NCBI GenBank assembly: GCA_963815375.1 | Contig: CAWFGX010000004.1 | Location: forward strand, 248,001-312,000 | DNA from: JASHPR01 sp963815375 | Lineage (GTDB): Bacteria; Actinomycetota; Actinomycetes; Streptosporangiales; Streptosporangiaceae | Length of the DNA stretch: 64,000 nucleotides | Direction: 5' to 3' | Position numbers and translations under genes: made by a program | Part shown: piece after piece, positions 9,258 to 17,413 of the stretch | Layout of the letters: each line of letters starts with the position of its first letter | Numbering within the stretch: position 1 is the first letter of the stretch | The notes under the pieces: model-generated | The model's database searches: none | Told to the model about the DNA's origin: nothing | What the model saw: only the letters and a program-made list of their open reading frames with translations

Positions 9258-10157
9258 GTGGCTGCGCTGATGCTGCTCGATGCCGCGTCGATGTACTTCC
9301 GTGCGTTCTACGGCGTTCCGGACACCGTGACGGCGCCTGACGGGACGCCGGTGAACGCGATCCGCGGCCTGCTCGACATGATCACCCAGCTGACCCGCGC
9401 GCGCCGGCCTGGCAGCCTTGTGGCCTGCATGGAACCCGACTGGCGCCCAGCGTTCCGGGTCGCGGCCATCCCGTCGTACAAGGCCCACCGGGCTAACCCG
9501 GACGGCACCGAGCAGGTGCCCGATGCCCTTTCGGCGCAGATACCGGTAATCGAGGAGGTGCTGGCCGCCGCGGGCGTGTCCATGGCCGGGGCCAGGGGAT
9601 ACGAGGCTGACGACGCGATTGCCACGCTCGCCGCACGGGCCACGGGACCGGTCGATGTGGTCACAGGGGACCGGGACCTTTTCCAGCTCGTCGATGACAA
9701 GCGGGAGGTCCGGGTCGTCTACATCGGGCGCGGCGTGTCCAGGTTCGAGGTGGTCGACGAGGCCGCGGTGACCGCCAGGTACCAGATCCCGGGCCGGGCC
9801 TACGCCGCGTTCGCCACGCTGCGCGGCGACCCGAGCGACGGCCTGCCGGGCGTGCCCGGGGTGGGGGAGAAGACCGCGGCCGCGCTGGTACGGCATTTTG
9901 GCAGCATCGATGCGATACTCGACGCGCTCGACAAAGGCCACGGCGGGTTCCCGGCCGGGAGCCGCGCGAAGGTCGCTGCGGCCCGCGGCTACCTGGAGGC
10001 CGCGGTGCCAGTGGTACTCGTCGCGACCGACGCTCCGCTGCCTCCGGCCGGCGGCCAGCTGCCCGCTGTGCCGGCTGATCCGGCCAAGCTCGCTGAGCTC
10101 GGCGAACGCTGGGGCCTCGGGTCTTCACTGAGCCGGATGACCGCCGCGCTAGCCTGA
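9258..10157 (+). CDS. 5'-3' exonuclease (PolI N-terminal domain-like)
   Basis: Stand-alone flap/5'-3' exonuclease of the FEN superfamily, probably acting in primer removal or DNA repair. About 299 aa. Acidic metal-site motifs are visible: LLDAASMYFRAFYGVP near the N terminus, ARGYEADDAIATLA, VVTGDRDLFQLVD, and the helix-hairpin-helix region LRGDPSDGLPGVPGVGEKTA. Start uncertain: GTG 9258 is chosen because family proteins begin just before LLLD; ATG 9228 or 9270 are alternatives and none has a clear ribosome site. The homologue in the syntenic M. tuberculosis block is Rv2090. It converges with the vWA/HExxH gene with 19 bases between stops. Confidence 0.9.
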   Translation: MAALMLLDAASMYFRAFYGVPDTVTAPDGTPVNAIRGLLDMITQLTRARRPGSLVACMEPDWRPAFRVAAIPSYKAHRANPDGTEQVPDALSAQIPVIEEVLAAAGVSMAGARGYEADDAIATLAARATGPVDVVTGDRDLFQLVDDKREVRVVYIGRGVSRFEVVDEAAVTARYQIPGRAYAAFATLRGDPSDGLPGVPGVGEKTAAALVRHFGSIDAILDALDKGHGGFPAGSRAKVAAARGYLEAAVPVVLVATDAPLPPAGGQLPAVPADPAKLAELGERWGLGSSLSRMTAALA

Positions 10158-10176
10158 CTGGCTGGCTGCGCACAGC

Positions 10177-11397
10177 TCAGCGCAGGTAAACCGTCTGCGC
10201 CCATTCGGGCGGCGCGGCGGCAACGCGGGACGTGTGCTCCCAGTAGCGGGATGCTGGGCCGAATATCCCCGCGATCACGCGGCAGCCGGGTGAAGCAGCG
10301 GGCCATGGGGTGACGCCGTCGGTGAGCACGACGATGACATCCGGGTGCGGTGAGGCCGAGACCGCGCGGCTGATTCCGCGCCGCAGGTCTGTTCCTCCGC
10401 CGCCGACCAGCGAGATCTCCTGCGCGTTGCAGACCTGCTGCACGGTATGGACCGCGGCATCGCAGCTGTAGACACAGATCCGGTTGCCGCGCACGCCAAC
10501 GGCCCGGCTGATGCCAGCCACCTCGCTCAGCGCACTGCCCAGGTCCGTGTCGGTCACCGAGCCGGATGTGTCGACGACGACGGCGATCTGAGGCAGCGGC
10601 CAGCACAGGCTGGGCAGCACAACCGCGCCGCCCAGCGACGGGCTGCGGCGGCTTGGCCGCCGATAGGTGTAGTCGCCCGCGCCGGCCCCAGCGGCCAGGC
10701 AAGCGCGGAACGCACCGCCGAGGAGGACGCGCCACTCCTGCGAAGGCTCGCTCAGGCCCTCGGCCCAGCGTTGCCATCCTTTCGGGATCGGGCCCGGCCT
10801 GCTGTTGACGGCGTCGCGTACGCGGATCCGGATCGCCGCGACCTCGTACGGGCCGAGCGGGTGCGCGCCCGCTGCGTCGTGTTCCCAGGGCGAAGAGCCA
10901 CCATGCGCCCCTGAGCCGCAGTCCAGCCAGGCCACGTCACCGCGCAACGCTCCCGGTGGCAGATCCCTGGCGTACTCCTCGAACAGATCTCGGCGCTGCA
11001 GGTGCAGCCGCGCCGGGGTCACCGCGCTGTCTGGCAGCCGCAGCTGGCGGCCGTCGGCGTCGGTCAGGCCCTGGACAAGGTCGTCGTTGATCTCGCAGTC
11101 CATGGCCAGATTCAGGCGCAGCTGCTCCCGTAGCGGGTGCTCGCTGCGCTGCAGCAGCGCCTGGGCCCGGTCATGGTGGCCACGTACCAGGTGGGAGACC
11201 TCGTGCAGCCAGACGACTGCCAGGTCGCGCACGGGGGTCGCTGCGACAAAGACAGGCGATACGTAGCAGCGCCAGTAGCGGTCCACGCCCATCGTGAGCA
11301 CGGCCCCGCTGGGGACGACGGCGATTGCGTGCAGCGCGGTGGCCAGGTAAGGGCACGCGGTGACCGCGAGCTGGCGCGCGGCCAGGAGCTTGCTCAT
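10177..11397 (-). CDS. DUF2201-type protein: HExxH metallopeptidase-like domain plus vWA domain
   Basis: 406-aa protein with two recognisable halves. The N-terminal zincin-like region carries VVWLHEVSHLVRGHH (HEVSH at about residues 65-69), a potential zinc protease site, with MDCEINDD further on. The C-terminal von Willebrand A domain has the MIDAS residues DTSGS, GGGGTD and LTDG (roughly residues 270-355). It is the last gene of a coupled three-gene operon. The ATG at 11397 shares ATGA with the stop of the AAA+ gene, which decides the start over ATGs further upstream. MoxR ATPases commonly work with vWA proteins, so a chaperone/protease complex is inferred; substrate unknown. Confidence 0.85.
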   Translation of the reverse strand: MSKLLAARQLAVTACPYLATALHAIAVVPSGAVLTMGVDRYWRCYVSPVFVAATPVRDLAVVWLHEVSHLVRGHHDRAQALLQRSEHPLREQLRLNLAMDCEINDDLVQGLTDADGRQLRLPDSAVTPARLHLQRRDLFEEYARDLPPGALRGDVAWLDCGSGAHGGSSPWEHDAAGAHPLGPYEVAAIRIRVRDAVNSRPGPIPKGWQRWAEGLSEPSQEWRVLLGGAFRACLAAGAGAGDYTYRRPSRRSPSLGGAVVLPSLCWPLPQIAVVVDTSGSVTDTDLGSALSEVAGISRAVGVRGNRICVYSCDAAVHTVQQVCNAQEISLVGGGGTDLRRGISRAVSASPHPDVIVVLTDGVTPWPAASPGCRVIAGIFGPASRYWEHTSRVAAAPPEWAQTVYLR

Positions 11398-12569
11398 GTC
11401 CATGCCAGCAGCTTCTCCAGGGCGCCGAGACGGTCGAGCTGTGCGGGCGGCGGCCACGCCGGGTCGCGCAGCGCGGCGAGCTGCATGGCCGGGGCGGCGA
11501 GCAGGTCTGCCGGGACCGCGTCAGCGAGGCGGGCTACGACCGCCCATCCGGCTTCCCAGCGCTGCCGGGTGGTGTCGCGGCTGATCACGTCCACCACCGC
11601 CGAGAGCAACGCGTGGACAAGGTCGCCCCGCTCGGGCACGTCAAACCCGTCGGGGTCGGCGAGCACCCCCTCCGGATCGGGCAGGTCGCGGCGTTCAAGG
11701 AACGAGAGCAGTTCCAGCCCGGCGCCGTCCCCCACCGCGCCGCGCACGGCGAGCGCCACGGCGTCGGTGTCGGCGTTCGCCGCGTACCCGAAGGCCAGCA
11801 GCCGCAGTGCCATCTCCCAGGTTCGTGGTGACGGCCAGGCCCCAGCGCGGGACTTGGCCGAGGTCGGCATCCGGTGGGTGTAGTCGGGCCGCACGGTCAG
11901 GAACCCGCAGACAGCGGCACGCGCTCGCGCGACCGGGCGTTCGAGCTGGCCCGGGTCCAGCCGCGGAAGGGGGATGCACGGCCACGTCCCGCCCAGGCCG
12001 CGCACCACAACTGCCGGATCGTGGACCCAGGCTAGATGGACGAACCGGTTGGCCAGGGGTGCCGCGAGCTGCCAGCCATCGGCGGCACTGCCAGCCGGGT
12101 TGGCGGCAGCGACGATCCGGACCCCTTCGGGCAGCGGCAGGCTGCCTACCCGGCGTTCGAGGACCACACGCAGCAGTGCCGCCTGTACCGCGGGCGGGGC
12201 TGAGGACAGCTCGTCGAGAAACAGCAGGCCGTGGCCTGCGCGGTGCAGGCGCACCGCCCAGTCGGGCGGCGCCATCGCCACACCCTGAGCGGCCGGGTCC
12301 GGGCCGATGACGGGCAGCCCGGCGAAGTCCGACGGCTCGTGGACACTGCCGATCACGGTCTCCAGCGGCAGCCCCAGGCCCTCGGCCAGCGCGGCCAGCG
12401 CTGAGGATTTGCCGATGCCCGGCTCGCCCCACAGCAGCACGGGGAGGTTCGCCGCAGTGGCCAGGGCAAGCGCCTGGACGGCGGGATCGGACGCGGGCGC
12501 GGTGGCACTGACCCGGGTCAGCGCGATGAGCCGGTCGGAAATCTGAAGCTGGGTAAGGGTCATAGTCAC
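11394..12569 (-). CDS. MoxR-like AAA+ ATPase
   Basis: 391-aa AAA+ ATPase. Walker A GEPGIGKSS (48-56), Walker B GLLFLDELSS (Asp119/Glu120), sensor 1 RIVAAANPAG (Asn157) and LANRFVHLAW, which fits the arginine-finger/sensor region. MoxR-type ATPases remodel protein complexes together with vWA partners. The GTG start overlaps the upstream stop (GTGA), and its stop overlaps the downstream ATG (ATGA), so all three genes are translationally coupled. An in-frame ATG lies two codons in. Target unknown. Confidence 0.9.
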   Translation of the reverse strand: MTMTLTQLQISDRLIALTRVSATAPASDPAVQALALATAANLPVLLWGEPGIGKSSALAALAEGLGLPLETVIGSVHEPSDFAGLPVIGPDPAAQGVAMAPPDWAVRLHRAGHGLLFLDELSSAPPAVQAALLRVVLERRVGSLPLPEGVRIVAAANPAGSAADGWQLAAPLANRFVHLAWVHDPAVVVRGLGGTWPCIPLPRLDPGQLERPVARARAAVCGFLTVRPDYTHRMPTSAKSRAGAWPSPRTWEMALRLLAFGYAANADTDAVALAVRGAVGDGAGLELLSFLERRDLPDPEGVLADPDGFDVPERGDLVHALLSAVVDVISRDTTRQRWEAGWAVVARLADAVPADLLAAPAMQLAALRDPAWPPPAQLDRLGALEKLLAWT

Positions 12570-14206
12570 CTGTGGTGTCGGGCGGGTTCCCCCTTTCGGG
12601 AGTGCCTGCGGTTCGGGACGGGTCTACGGGCGCTGGGCGTGTCCCGCGCCGGCGAGGCGCCGGCCAGGACCATGCGAAGCCGCAACGTGTTCTCGTGCAA
12701 GGAGCTGAGCGCCTCGCCGACGGTGCCGCCGCCGGGCAGGACGAAACTCTCGGGCGCAGCAGAAGCGTCGGCGTGTTTGCGCAGCATGTACAGGGCCTCG
12801 CCGACGCGGCCGTGCTCCATGAGCGGTTCGACGACGTCGACGACGTGCTGTCCGGTGCTGAGGTACTCGGCCGCCCGCTGGCAGGGGTTCGCCGGGCCGC
12901 CGAGGCGGGCCAGCAGCGCTTCGCGCGCCAGGTGCTGGTGGTCGACCGCCTGCCAGCGCCCGTCGAGCCGCCTCACGCGATGCAGCTGGGAGCCGCAGCG
13001 CACCAGGACCGCCGCTGACCCGGGGCCGTGCCCACACGGAGCCTCGATACCGGGCACGGTGGCGTAGAGCCATTCATCTGTCCCCTGATCGGCCCGCGCC
13101 GCACGAACGCCGGGGGCCAGCGCCGCCGCGACCAGCGGATGTACCTGGAGCGGCTGCAGCAGCCTGAACCTGAGCAGGTCCGCGTCCACCGGCCGCACCC
13201 AGGCGGCCTCAGGCACGACCGGCAGGCCGCGGCCAGCTCCTGAAGGCGCTACCTCGGCGCTGATCGCGCCGTCGGGCCCGTCGAGCCCGCGCAGCACGAT
13301 CGCTCCGCCGCCGGACCGGATCACGGCTCGGCCGGCGCCCGGCAGTGTCTCGCGGACCTGACGTATCAGCAGCGGCAGGTTGACGGGAATCGTGGCCAGC
13401 CAGCGAGTCAGGCGGCCTTGCTGGTCACGGTCGGCGCGGCGCTGCCGCCCGACGGCCACATGGATACCGGCCGCGGCCCAGGCTGCCGCTGCCTGCCCGG
13501 CGTCCTGAAGGCGCGTGATCTCCCGTGCGCTGGCCACGTCCTCAAAGCCGTCAGCGCCGGTCGCATGACACAACCCGGCGCAGAGCCGGTGCAGCTGCGG
13601 GGCGCAGGCGGCGTCCCAGAACATCCGGTGCCGCCGCAGGCTGTACCGGCCGGCGGACCGGCGGCGCACGCCATCGAGCAGCGCGCGCGAAACACAGTCG
13701 TTTGAAACGCAGCCGTTTGAAACACGGCCGTTTGAAACGCAGCCGTTTGAAACGCAGCCGTTTGAAACACGGCCGTTTTCGAGGAGGATGAGCACGATCC
13801 GCTGGCCTGCGTCCAGCGCAAAGCGCGGCGTCGCCACGGCGAGTGTGAGCATCGCTCCGGCGGCCGCGTAGTCGGCCAGCGGGACCAGGAGGCCTTCGAG
13901 CAGGTGCCCGGCTCCATGCCCGCGCCGCGGCAGGTGCCAGCGCAGCAGGTCCGGGGCCAGGCTCCGCAGATCAGTCAGCAGCTGCCCGGCGACATGGGCG
14001 CCATGACGCCGCCGGACGGCATCGGGATTCAGGTGAAAGTCAACATCGGCCACGGCACAGGCGCCGCGCCAGTCACCGGCCAGCCGCCGCTGGGTGGCGG
14101 CCTCGATCATCGTGTGCGGGACACCGAAGCGGCGCGCCTCGATCGCGGCCTGCGCCCGCGTGCCGGACAGGGTCTCCGACCACTCCACCAAGCCGTTTCC
14201 CGTCAT
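12566..14206 (-). CDS. Conserved-looking 546-aa protein of unknown function, first gene of AAA+/vWA operon
   Basis: I do not recognise a domain. It is soluble, Ala/Arg/Leu-rich and has no signal peptide or membrane helix. Residues 144-175 form a pentapeptide repeat of the pattern G-(R/C)-V-S-N, encoded by a 15-bp tandem repeat, splitting the protein into an N-terminal part (about 1-140) and a larger C-terminal part (about 176-546). It is coupled by GTGA overlap to the MoxR-like gene, so it is probably a stoichiometric partner, for example a substrate adaptor or effector of the AAA+/vWA machine; this is inference from context. No stop or frameshift is seen despite the repeat. Confidence 0.75.
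   Translation of the reverse strand: MTGNGLVEWSETLSGTRAQAAIEARRFGVPHTMIEAATQRRLAGDWRGACAVADVDFHLNPDAVRRRHGAHVAGQLLTDLRSLAPDLLRWHLPRRGHGAGHLLEGLLVPLADYAAAGAMLTLAVATPRFALDAGQRIVLILLENGRVSNGCVSNGCVSNGRVSNGCVSNDCVSRALLDGVRRRSAGRYSLRRHRMFWDAACAPQLHRLCAGLCHATGADGFEDVASAREITRLQDAGQAAAAWAAAGIHVAVGRQRRADRDQQGRLTRWLATIPVNLPLLIRQVRETLPGAGRAVIRSGGGAIVLRGLDGPDGAISAEVAPSGAGRGLPVVPEAAWVRPVDADLLRFRLLQPLQVHPLVAAALAPGVRAARADQGTDEWLYATVPGIEAPCGHGPGSAAVLVRCGSQLHRVRRLDGRWQAVDHQHLAREALLARLGGPANPCQRAAEYLSTGQHVVDVVEPLMEHGRVGEALYMLRKHADASAAPESFVLPGGGTVGEALSSLHENTLRLRMVLAGASPARDTPSARRPVPNRRHSRKGEPARHHR
13684..13773. repeat. 15-bp tandem repeat inside the 546-aa gene
   Basis: Five units of cgtttgaaac(a/g)c(a/g)gc run head to tail from 13699 to 13773, preceded by one degenerate copy from 13684. 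The unit is a multiple of three, so copy-number change would keep the frame and add or remove five residues (G-R/C-V-S-N). The repeats are A/T-richer than the flanking gene. There are no spacers, so it is not a CRISPR array. Confidence 0.95.
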
Positions 14207-14358
14207 CGGGCCTTGGTGGTGACGGCGGCCTCCACTTCTATCATCAGCATGTGATCACTTTTGGGGTGTCGGAGACGATGGACATGTAGATGATGCCCGC
14301 ACTCCGCCCCCCGTGCAACAGAAAGACTGGGCAGCAGGTGACTGCCGCGCAGCACTGA

Positions 14359-15138
14359 CTACAGCACCCGCAGTGCGACCAGGCAGGTGTCGTCTTCCGG
14401 CTCGGTGGAGCCGAGCGCGCTGAGCGCGGCTGCGATAGCGTCCTCGGGGTCGCCGATGCCCTTGACCGCTACCGACAGCTCGGCCAGGCCATCGTCGAGG
14501 GAGCGGCCCCTGCGCTCGATCAGCCCGTCGCTGTACAGCAGCAGCAGGTCGCCACGTTCCAGCCGAAGGGTCGCAGCCGCATACCCCTCGGTGGCCGCAC
14601 CCAGCAGGATGCCAGCCGGGCGCTCCAGCGGGCAGGCCGTCGAGCCGCGGACCAGGATCGGCGGCGGATGACCGGCCTGGGCCCAGGTGAAGGTCAGGTT
14701 CGGCGGGTCGAAGTAGCCGGCGATCACCGAGGCCGTGTGCTCGGGTGCCACGTGGCGCGCCAGGTCGTTCAGCCAGCCGACCAGCCGCTCCGGGGGCGAC
14801 CCGGTGATGGCCAGGCCAGCCAGGGCCCCGCGCATTCTCGCCATGCCCGCGGCGGCGGCAAGCCCGTGCCCGGCGACGTCCCCGATAGCGATCAGCACGT
14901 GACCGCCGGGCATGTCGGCGGTGATGTACCAGTCACCACCCACCCGGCCAGCCGGGGCCGCGGGCAGGTACGTGACCATGGTGCGCAGGCCGGGCAGGTC
15001 GAAGGCCTCGTCGTGCAGAGGCAGGACAGCCCGCTGCAGCTCGACTGCCACATGGCGCTGCTGCGCCAGCTCGGCAACCAGCGTGGCCTCGGCAGCCGGC
15101 ACGGCCGGAACCTCGGCAGCCTTAGGTATGGGTCGCAT
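14359..15138 (-). CDS. PP2C/SpoIIE-family serine phosphatase
   Basis: 259-aa stand-alone SpoIIE-type PP2C phosphatase, expected to remove Ser/Thr phosphate from a regulatory protein such as an anti-sigma-factor antagonist. Motifs: AGRVGGDWY, IGDVAGHGLAAA with the metal-binding Asp, AGHPPPIL, LLLYSDGLIERR, and EDDTCLVAL at the C terminus. No PAS, GAF or receiver domain precedes it, only a short helical N terminus (about 45 residues). It lies 152 bases upstream of the 546-aa gene on the same strand, so it could belong to that operon, though the gap allows a separate promoter (a GTGATCAC palindrome lies at 14251-14258). It is divergent from the dipeptidase gene. Confidence 0.9.
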   Translation of the reverse strand: MRPIPKAAEVPAVPAAEATLVAELAQQRHVAVELQRAVLPLHDEAFDLPGLRTMVTYLPAAPAGRVGGDWYITADMPGGHVLIAIGDVAGHGLAAAAGMARMRGALAGLAITGSPPERLVGWLNDLARHVAPEHTASVIAGYFDPPNLTFTWAQAGHPPPILVRGSTACPLERPAGILLGAATEGYAAATLRLERGDLLLLYSDGLIERRGRSLDDGLAELSVAVKGIGDPEDAIAAALSALGSTEPEDDTCLVALRVL

Positions 15139-15292
15139 CTTTAGGCCTCGGTGCGCCCGGCACCAGTCAGCAAAGCCCCCGCTGGCTAGATGTGGGCGCG
15201 ATCCTCCCGGGTGAGATGATCCCTATGTTAGCCAGGGGCAGGCTATGCGTGCCAATGATGCCAATGCGTGTCTATAACAGCTGGAGGACACA

Positions 15293-16438
15293 GTGGGAGC
15301 TGACTCGCCCGATTCGGGTCTCTACCCGCAGGAGCGTCTCGGGCAGGCAGCGGAGGCAGCGGCCGCCGCTGGCCTGTCCGCGCTGCTTCTCACGCCCGGC
15401 CCGGATCTGCGCTACCTCACCGGGTATGACGCGCACCAGCTGGAACGCCTCACCTGCCTGGTGGTGCCGGCCGCCGCTCGAGGAGGCGCCGCCAGCCGGG
15501 GGCCGCTGCTGATCGTGCCGAGGCTGGAGCTGCCAGCGGCGCAGGCGTCGCCCGCTGGCCGGCTGGGGCTGGAGATGGCCGCCTGGGACGAGACCGACGA
15601 TCCTTATGCGCTCGTGGCCAAGTGGCTGGATTCTCCCAGGGCTGTCGGGCTGTCGGATCGCATGTGGGCTCTGATGGTCCTCAGGCTGCGGGACGCTCTG
15701 CCCGGCGCAGCGCAGGAACTTGCCAGCACGGCGCTGCGCGCGATGCGCATGCGCAAGACCCCGGCGGAGGTGGCAGCGCTGCGCGCGGCCGGCGACGCCA
15801 TCGACCGCGTGCATGCCCGGGTACCTGGGCTGCTGCGGGCGGGCCGGACCGAGCGCGCGGTGGCGGCCGATATCGCGGACGCGATCGTCGAGGAGGGTCA
15901 CGCGCGGGTGGACTTCACGATCGTGGGTTCCGGCCCGAACGCGGCCAGCCCGCACCACGAGGTGTCCGACCGGGTGCTGCGGCCCGGGGATGCCGTGGTC
16001 GTGGACATCGGCGGGACCATGCCCAGCGGCTACTGCTCCGACTGCACCAGGACCTACGTGATCGGTGCGCCGTCGGCGGAACTCGCCGCCTACTACCAGG
16101 TGCTGCAGGACGCGCAGCAGGCGGCCTGCGCCGCTGTACGGCCGGGGGTGACAGCCGAGTCTGTTGACGCTGCCGCCCGGGAGCCGATCGCCGCGGCCGG
16201 CTACGGCGAGTTCTTCGTGCACCGGACCGGCCACGGCATCGGCCTGGAGTGCCACGAGGATCCGTACATCGTGTCCGGCAACGCCGAGCCGCTGCAGCCG
16301 GGCATGGCGTTCTCGGTCGAGCCCGGCATCTACCCGGGCCCGGACGGCGCCAGGATCGAGGACATCGTCGTGTGCACCGATCACGGGTTCGAGCGGCTGA
16401 ACAACGCCCCCCGCGAACTTCGGTCCGTGCAGCCTTGA
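15293..16438 (+). CDS. M24-family metallopeptidase (PepE/Xaa-Pro dipeptidase type)
   Basis: Cytoplasmic dinuclear-metal aminopeptidase/proline dipeptidase, 381 aa. An N-terminal creatinase-like domain (1-155) precedes the pita-bread catalytic domain. All five metal ligands are present: Asp238 (VVVDIGGT), Asp250 (SDCTRTY), His314 (RTGHGIG), Glu343 (SVEPGIY) and Glu356 (RIEDIV). GTG start with ribosome site ctggaggac about 7 bases upstream. It occupies the position of Rv2089c (pepE) in the mycobacterial block. A strong hairpin follows the stop by 2 bases. Confidence 0.93.
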   Translation: MGADSPDSGLYPQERLGQAAEAAAAAGLSALLLTPGPDLRYLTGYDAHQLERLTCLVVPAAARGGAASRGPLLIVPRLELPAAQASPAGRLGLEMAAWDETDDPYALVAKWLDSPRAVGLSDRMWALMVLRLRDALPGAAQELASTALRAMRMRKTPAEVAALRAAGDAIDRVHARVPGLLRAGRTERAVAADIADAIVEEGHARVDFTIVGSGPNAASPHHEVSDRVLRPGDAVVVDIGGTMPSGYCSDCTRTYVIGAPSAELAAYYQVLQDAQQAACAAVRPGVTAESVDAAAREPIAAAGYGEFFVHRTGHGIGLECHEDPYIVSGNAEPLQPGMAFSVEPGIYPGPDGARIEDIVVCTDHGFERLNNAPRELRSVQP

Positions 16439-16440
16439 TG

Positions 16441-16482
16441 ACCCGCAGGCCAGGGCCCTCTGCTGAGCCCTGGCCTGCGGGT
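16441..16482. terminator. Bidirectional hairpin terminator
   Basis: Perfect 16-bp inverted repeat: ACCCGCAGGCCAGGGC (16441-16456), 10-base loop, and its exact complement (16467-16482). It lies between two convergent stops (dipeptidase 16438, permease 16486), so it probably ends transcription from both sides. It lacks a U-tract, as is usual in actinobacteria. Confidence 0.9.
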
Positions 16483-16485
16483 GGC

Positions 16486-17379
16486 TTACTTGAGCGCGCC
16501 AGCCGTCAGGCCGGAGATGATCCGGCGCTGGGCGAAGATAACGATCAGTGCGATCGGCACCGAGATGATCACGACGGCCGCGTCGATCAGGTTGTAGAAC
16601 ACCTGATTCTGGCTCTGGCCGAGGTTAACGATCGCCACCGGCGCCGTCGTGTACGCCGGTTCCTGATTGAACGACAAGGCGAAAGCGAAGTCGTTCCAGG
16701 CCAGGATGAAGGCCAGGATCGTCACTGTGAACACCCCGGGCAGTGCCACCGGCATGATCACCTTGTACAGCGCTTTGAACCGGGTGAGGCCGTCCATGAT
16801 CGCCGCCTCCTCGAGTTCCTTAGGGATCTGCTGGAAGTAGCTGGTAAGCAGCCAGGTAGCCAGCGGCAGCGTGTAGATCAGGTCGACGATGATCAGGCCC
16901 TGATACGTGTTCAGGAAATGAATGTGGCTGTAGAAGATGAACAGCGGGCCGACCATGGCCAGCAGCGGAAAGAACGCGCCCAGCAGCAGGAACCCCAGGA
17001 TCGGGGTCTTGCCCCGGATCTGGGTGCGGGCCAGTGCGTATCCCGCCAGCGACGCCAGGATCACCGATATCACAGTGACCGACGCCGCGATGATGATGCT
17101 GTTGAGCAGCGGCCGGACGAAGTCCTGCTGAGTCAGGACGTTGCTGTAGTTGCTGAATGTCACACCGCTGGGGAGCAGGCTGGTGGTGCCCTTGCTGATC
17201 TGGGCTGGCGTCTTCAGCGATGTGATCACGATCCAGTAGAACGGGAACAGGCTGACCACCACGAAGATCGCAAGCAGAACGAAGAACCCTGTCTTGCGTG
17301 CAGCCAGGCCGCCGTCATAACGCGAGCCTCGGCGGTTCGGGCGGGTCACGCCTGCGCGTGCTGCGCTGACCGCACTCAT
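16486..17379 (-). CDS. Carbohydrate ABC transporter permease (MalG/SugB type)
   Basis: 297-aa inner-membrane permease of the CUT1 sugar importer class. Six hydrophobic helices; the EAA loop that docks the ATPase is ELEEAAIMDGLTRFKALYKVIMPVALPG (given here in parts: EAAIMDGLTRF and IMPVALPG). A basic Arg-rich cytoplasmic leader precedes helix 1. It is the last gene of the run binding protein, binding protein, MalF-type permease, MalG-type permease. No ATPase is encoded in this run; the UgpC/MsiK-type gene at 24919-26151 is the likely energiser. Confidence 0.92.
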   Translation of the reverse strand: MSAVSAARAGVTRPNRRGSRYDGGLAARKTGFFVLLAIFVVVSLFPFYWIVITSLKTPAQISKGTTSLLPSGVTFSNYSNVLTQQDFVRPLLNSIIIAASVTVISVILASLAGYALARTQIRGKTPILGFLLLGAFFPLLAMVGPLFIFYSHIHFLNTYQGLIIVDLIYTLPLATWLLTSYFQQIPKELEEAAIMDGLTRFKALYKVIMPVALPGVFTVTILAFILAWNDFAFALSFNQEPAYTTAPVAIVNLGQSQNQVFYNLIDAAVVIISVPIALIVIFAQRRIISGLTAGALK

Positions 17380-17413
17380 CGGCGGAACCTCCTGTGTGTA
17401 CTGGCTGCCTGGC

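Noticed and set aside
13684..13773. Possible CRISPR array
   Set aside because: The 15-bp units are contiguous with no unique spacers, lie in a coding frame, and no cas genes are nearby.
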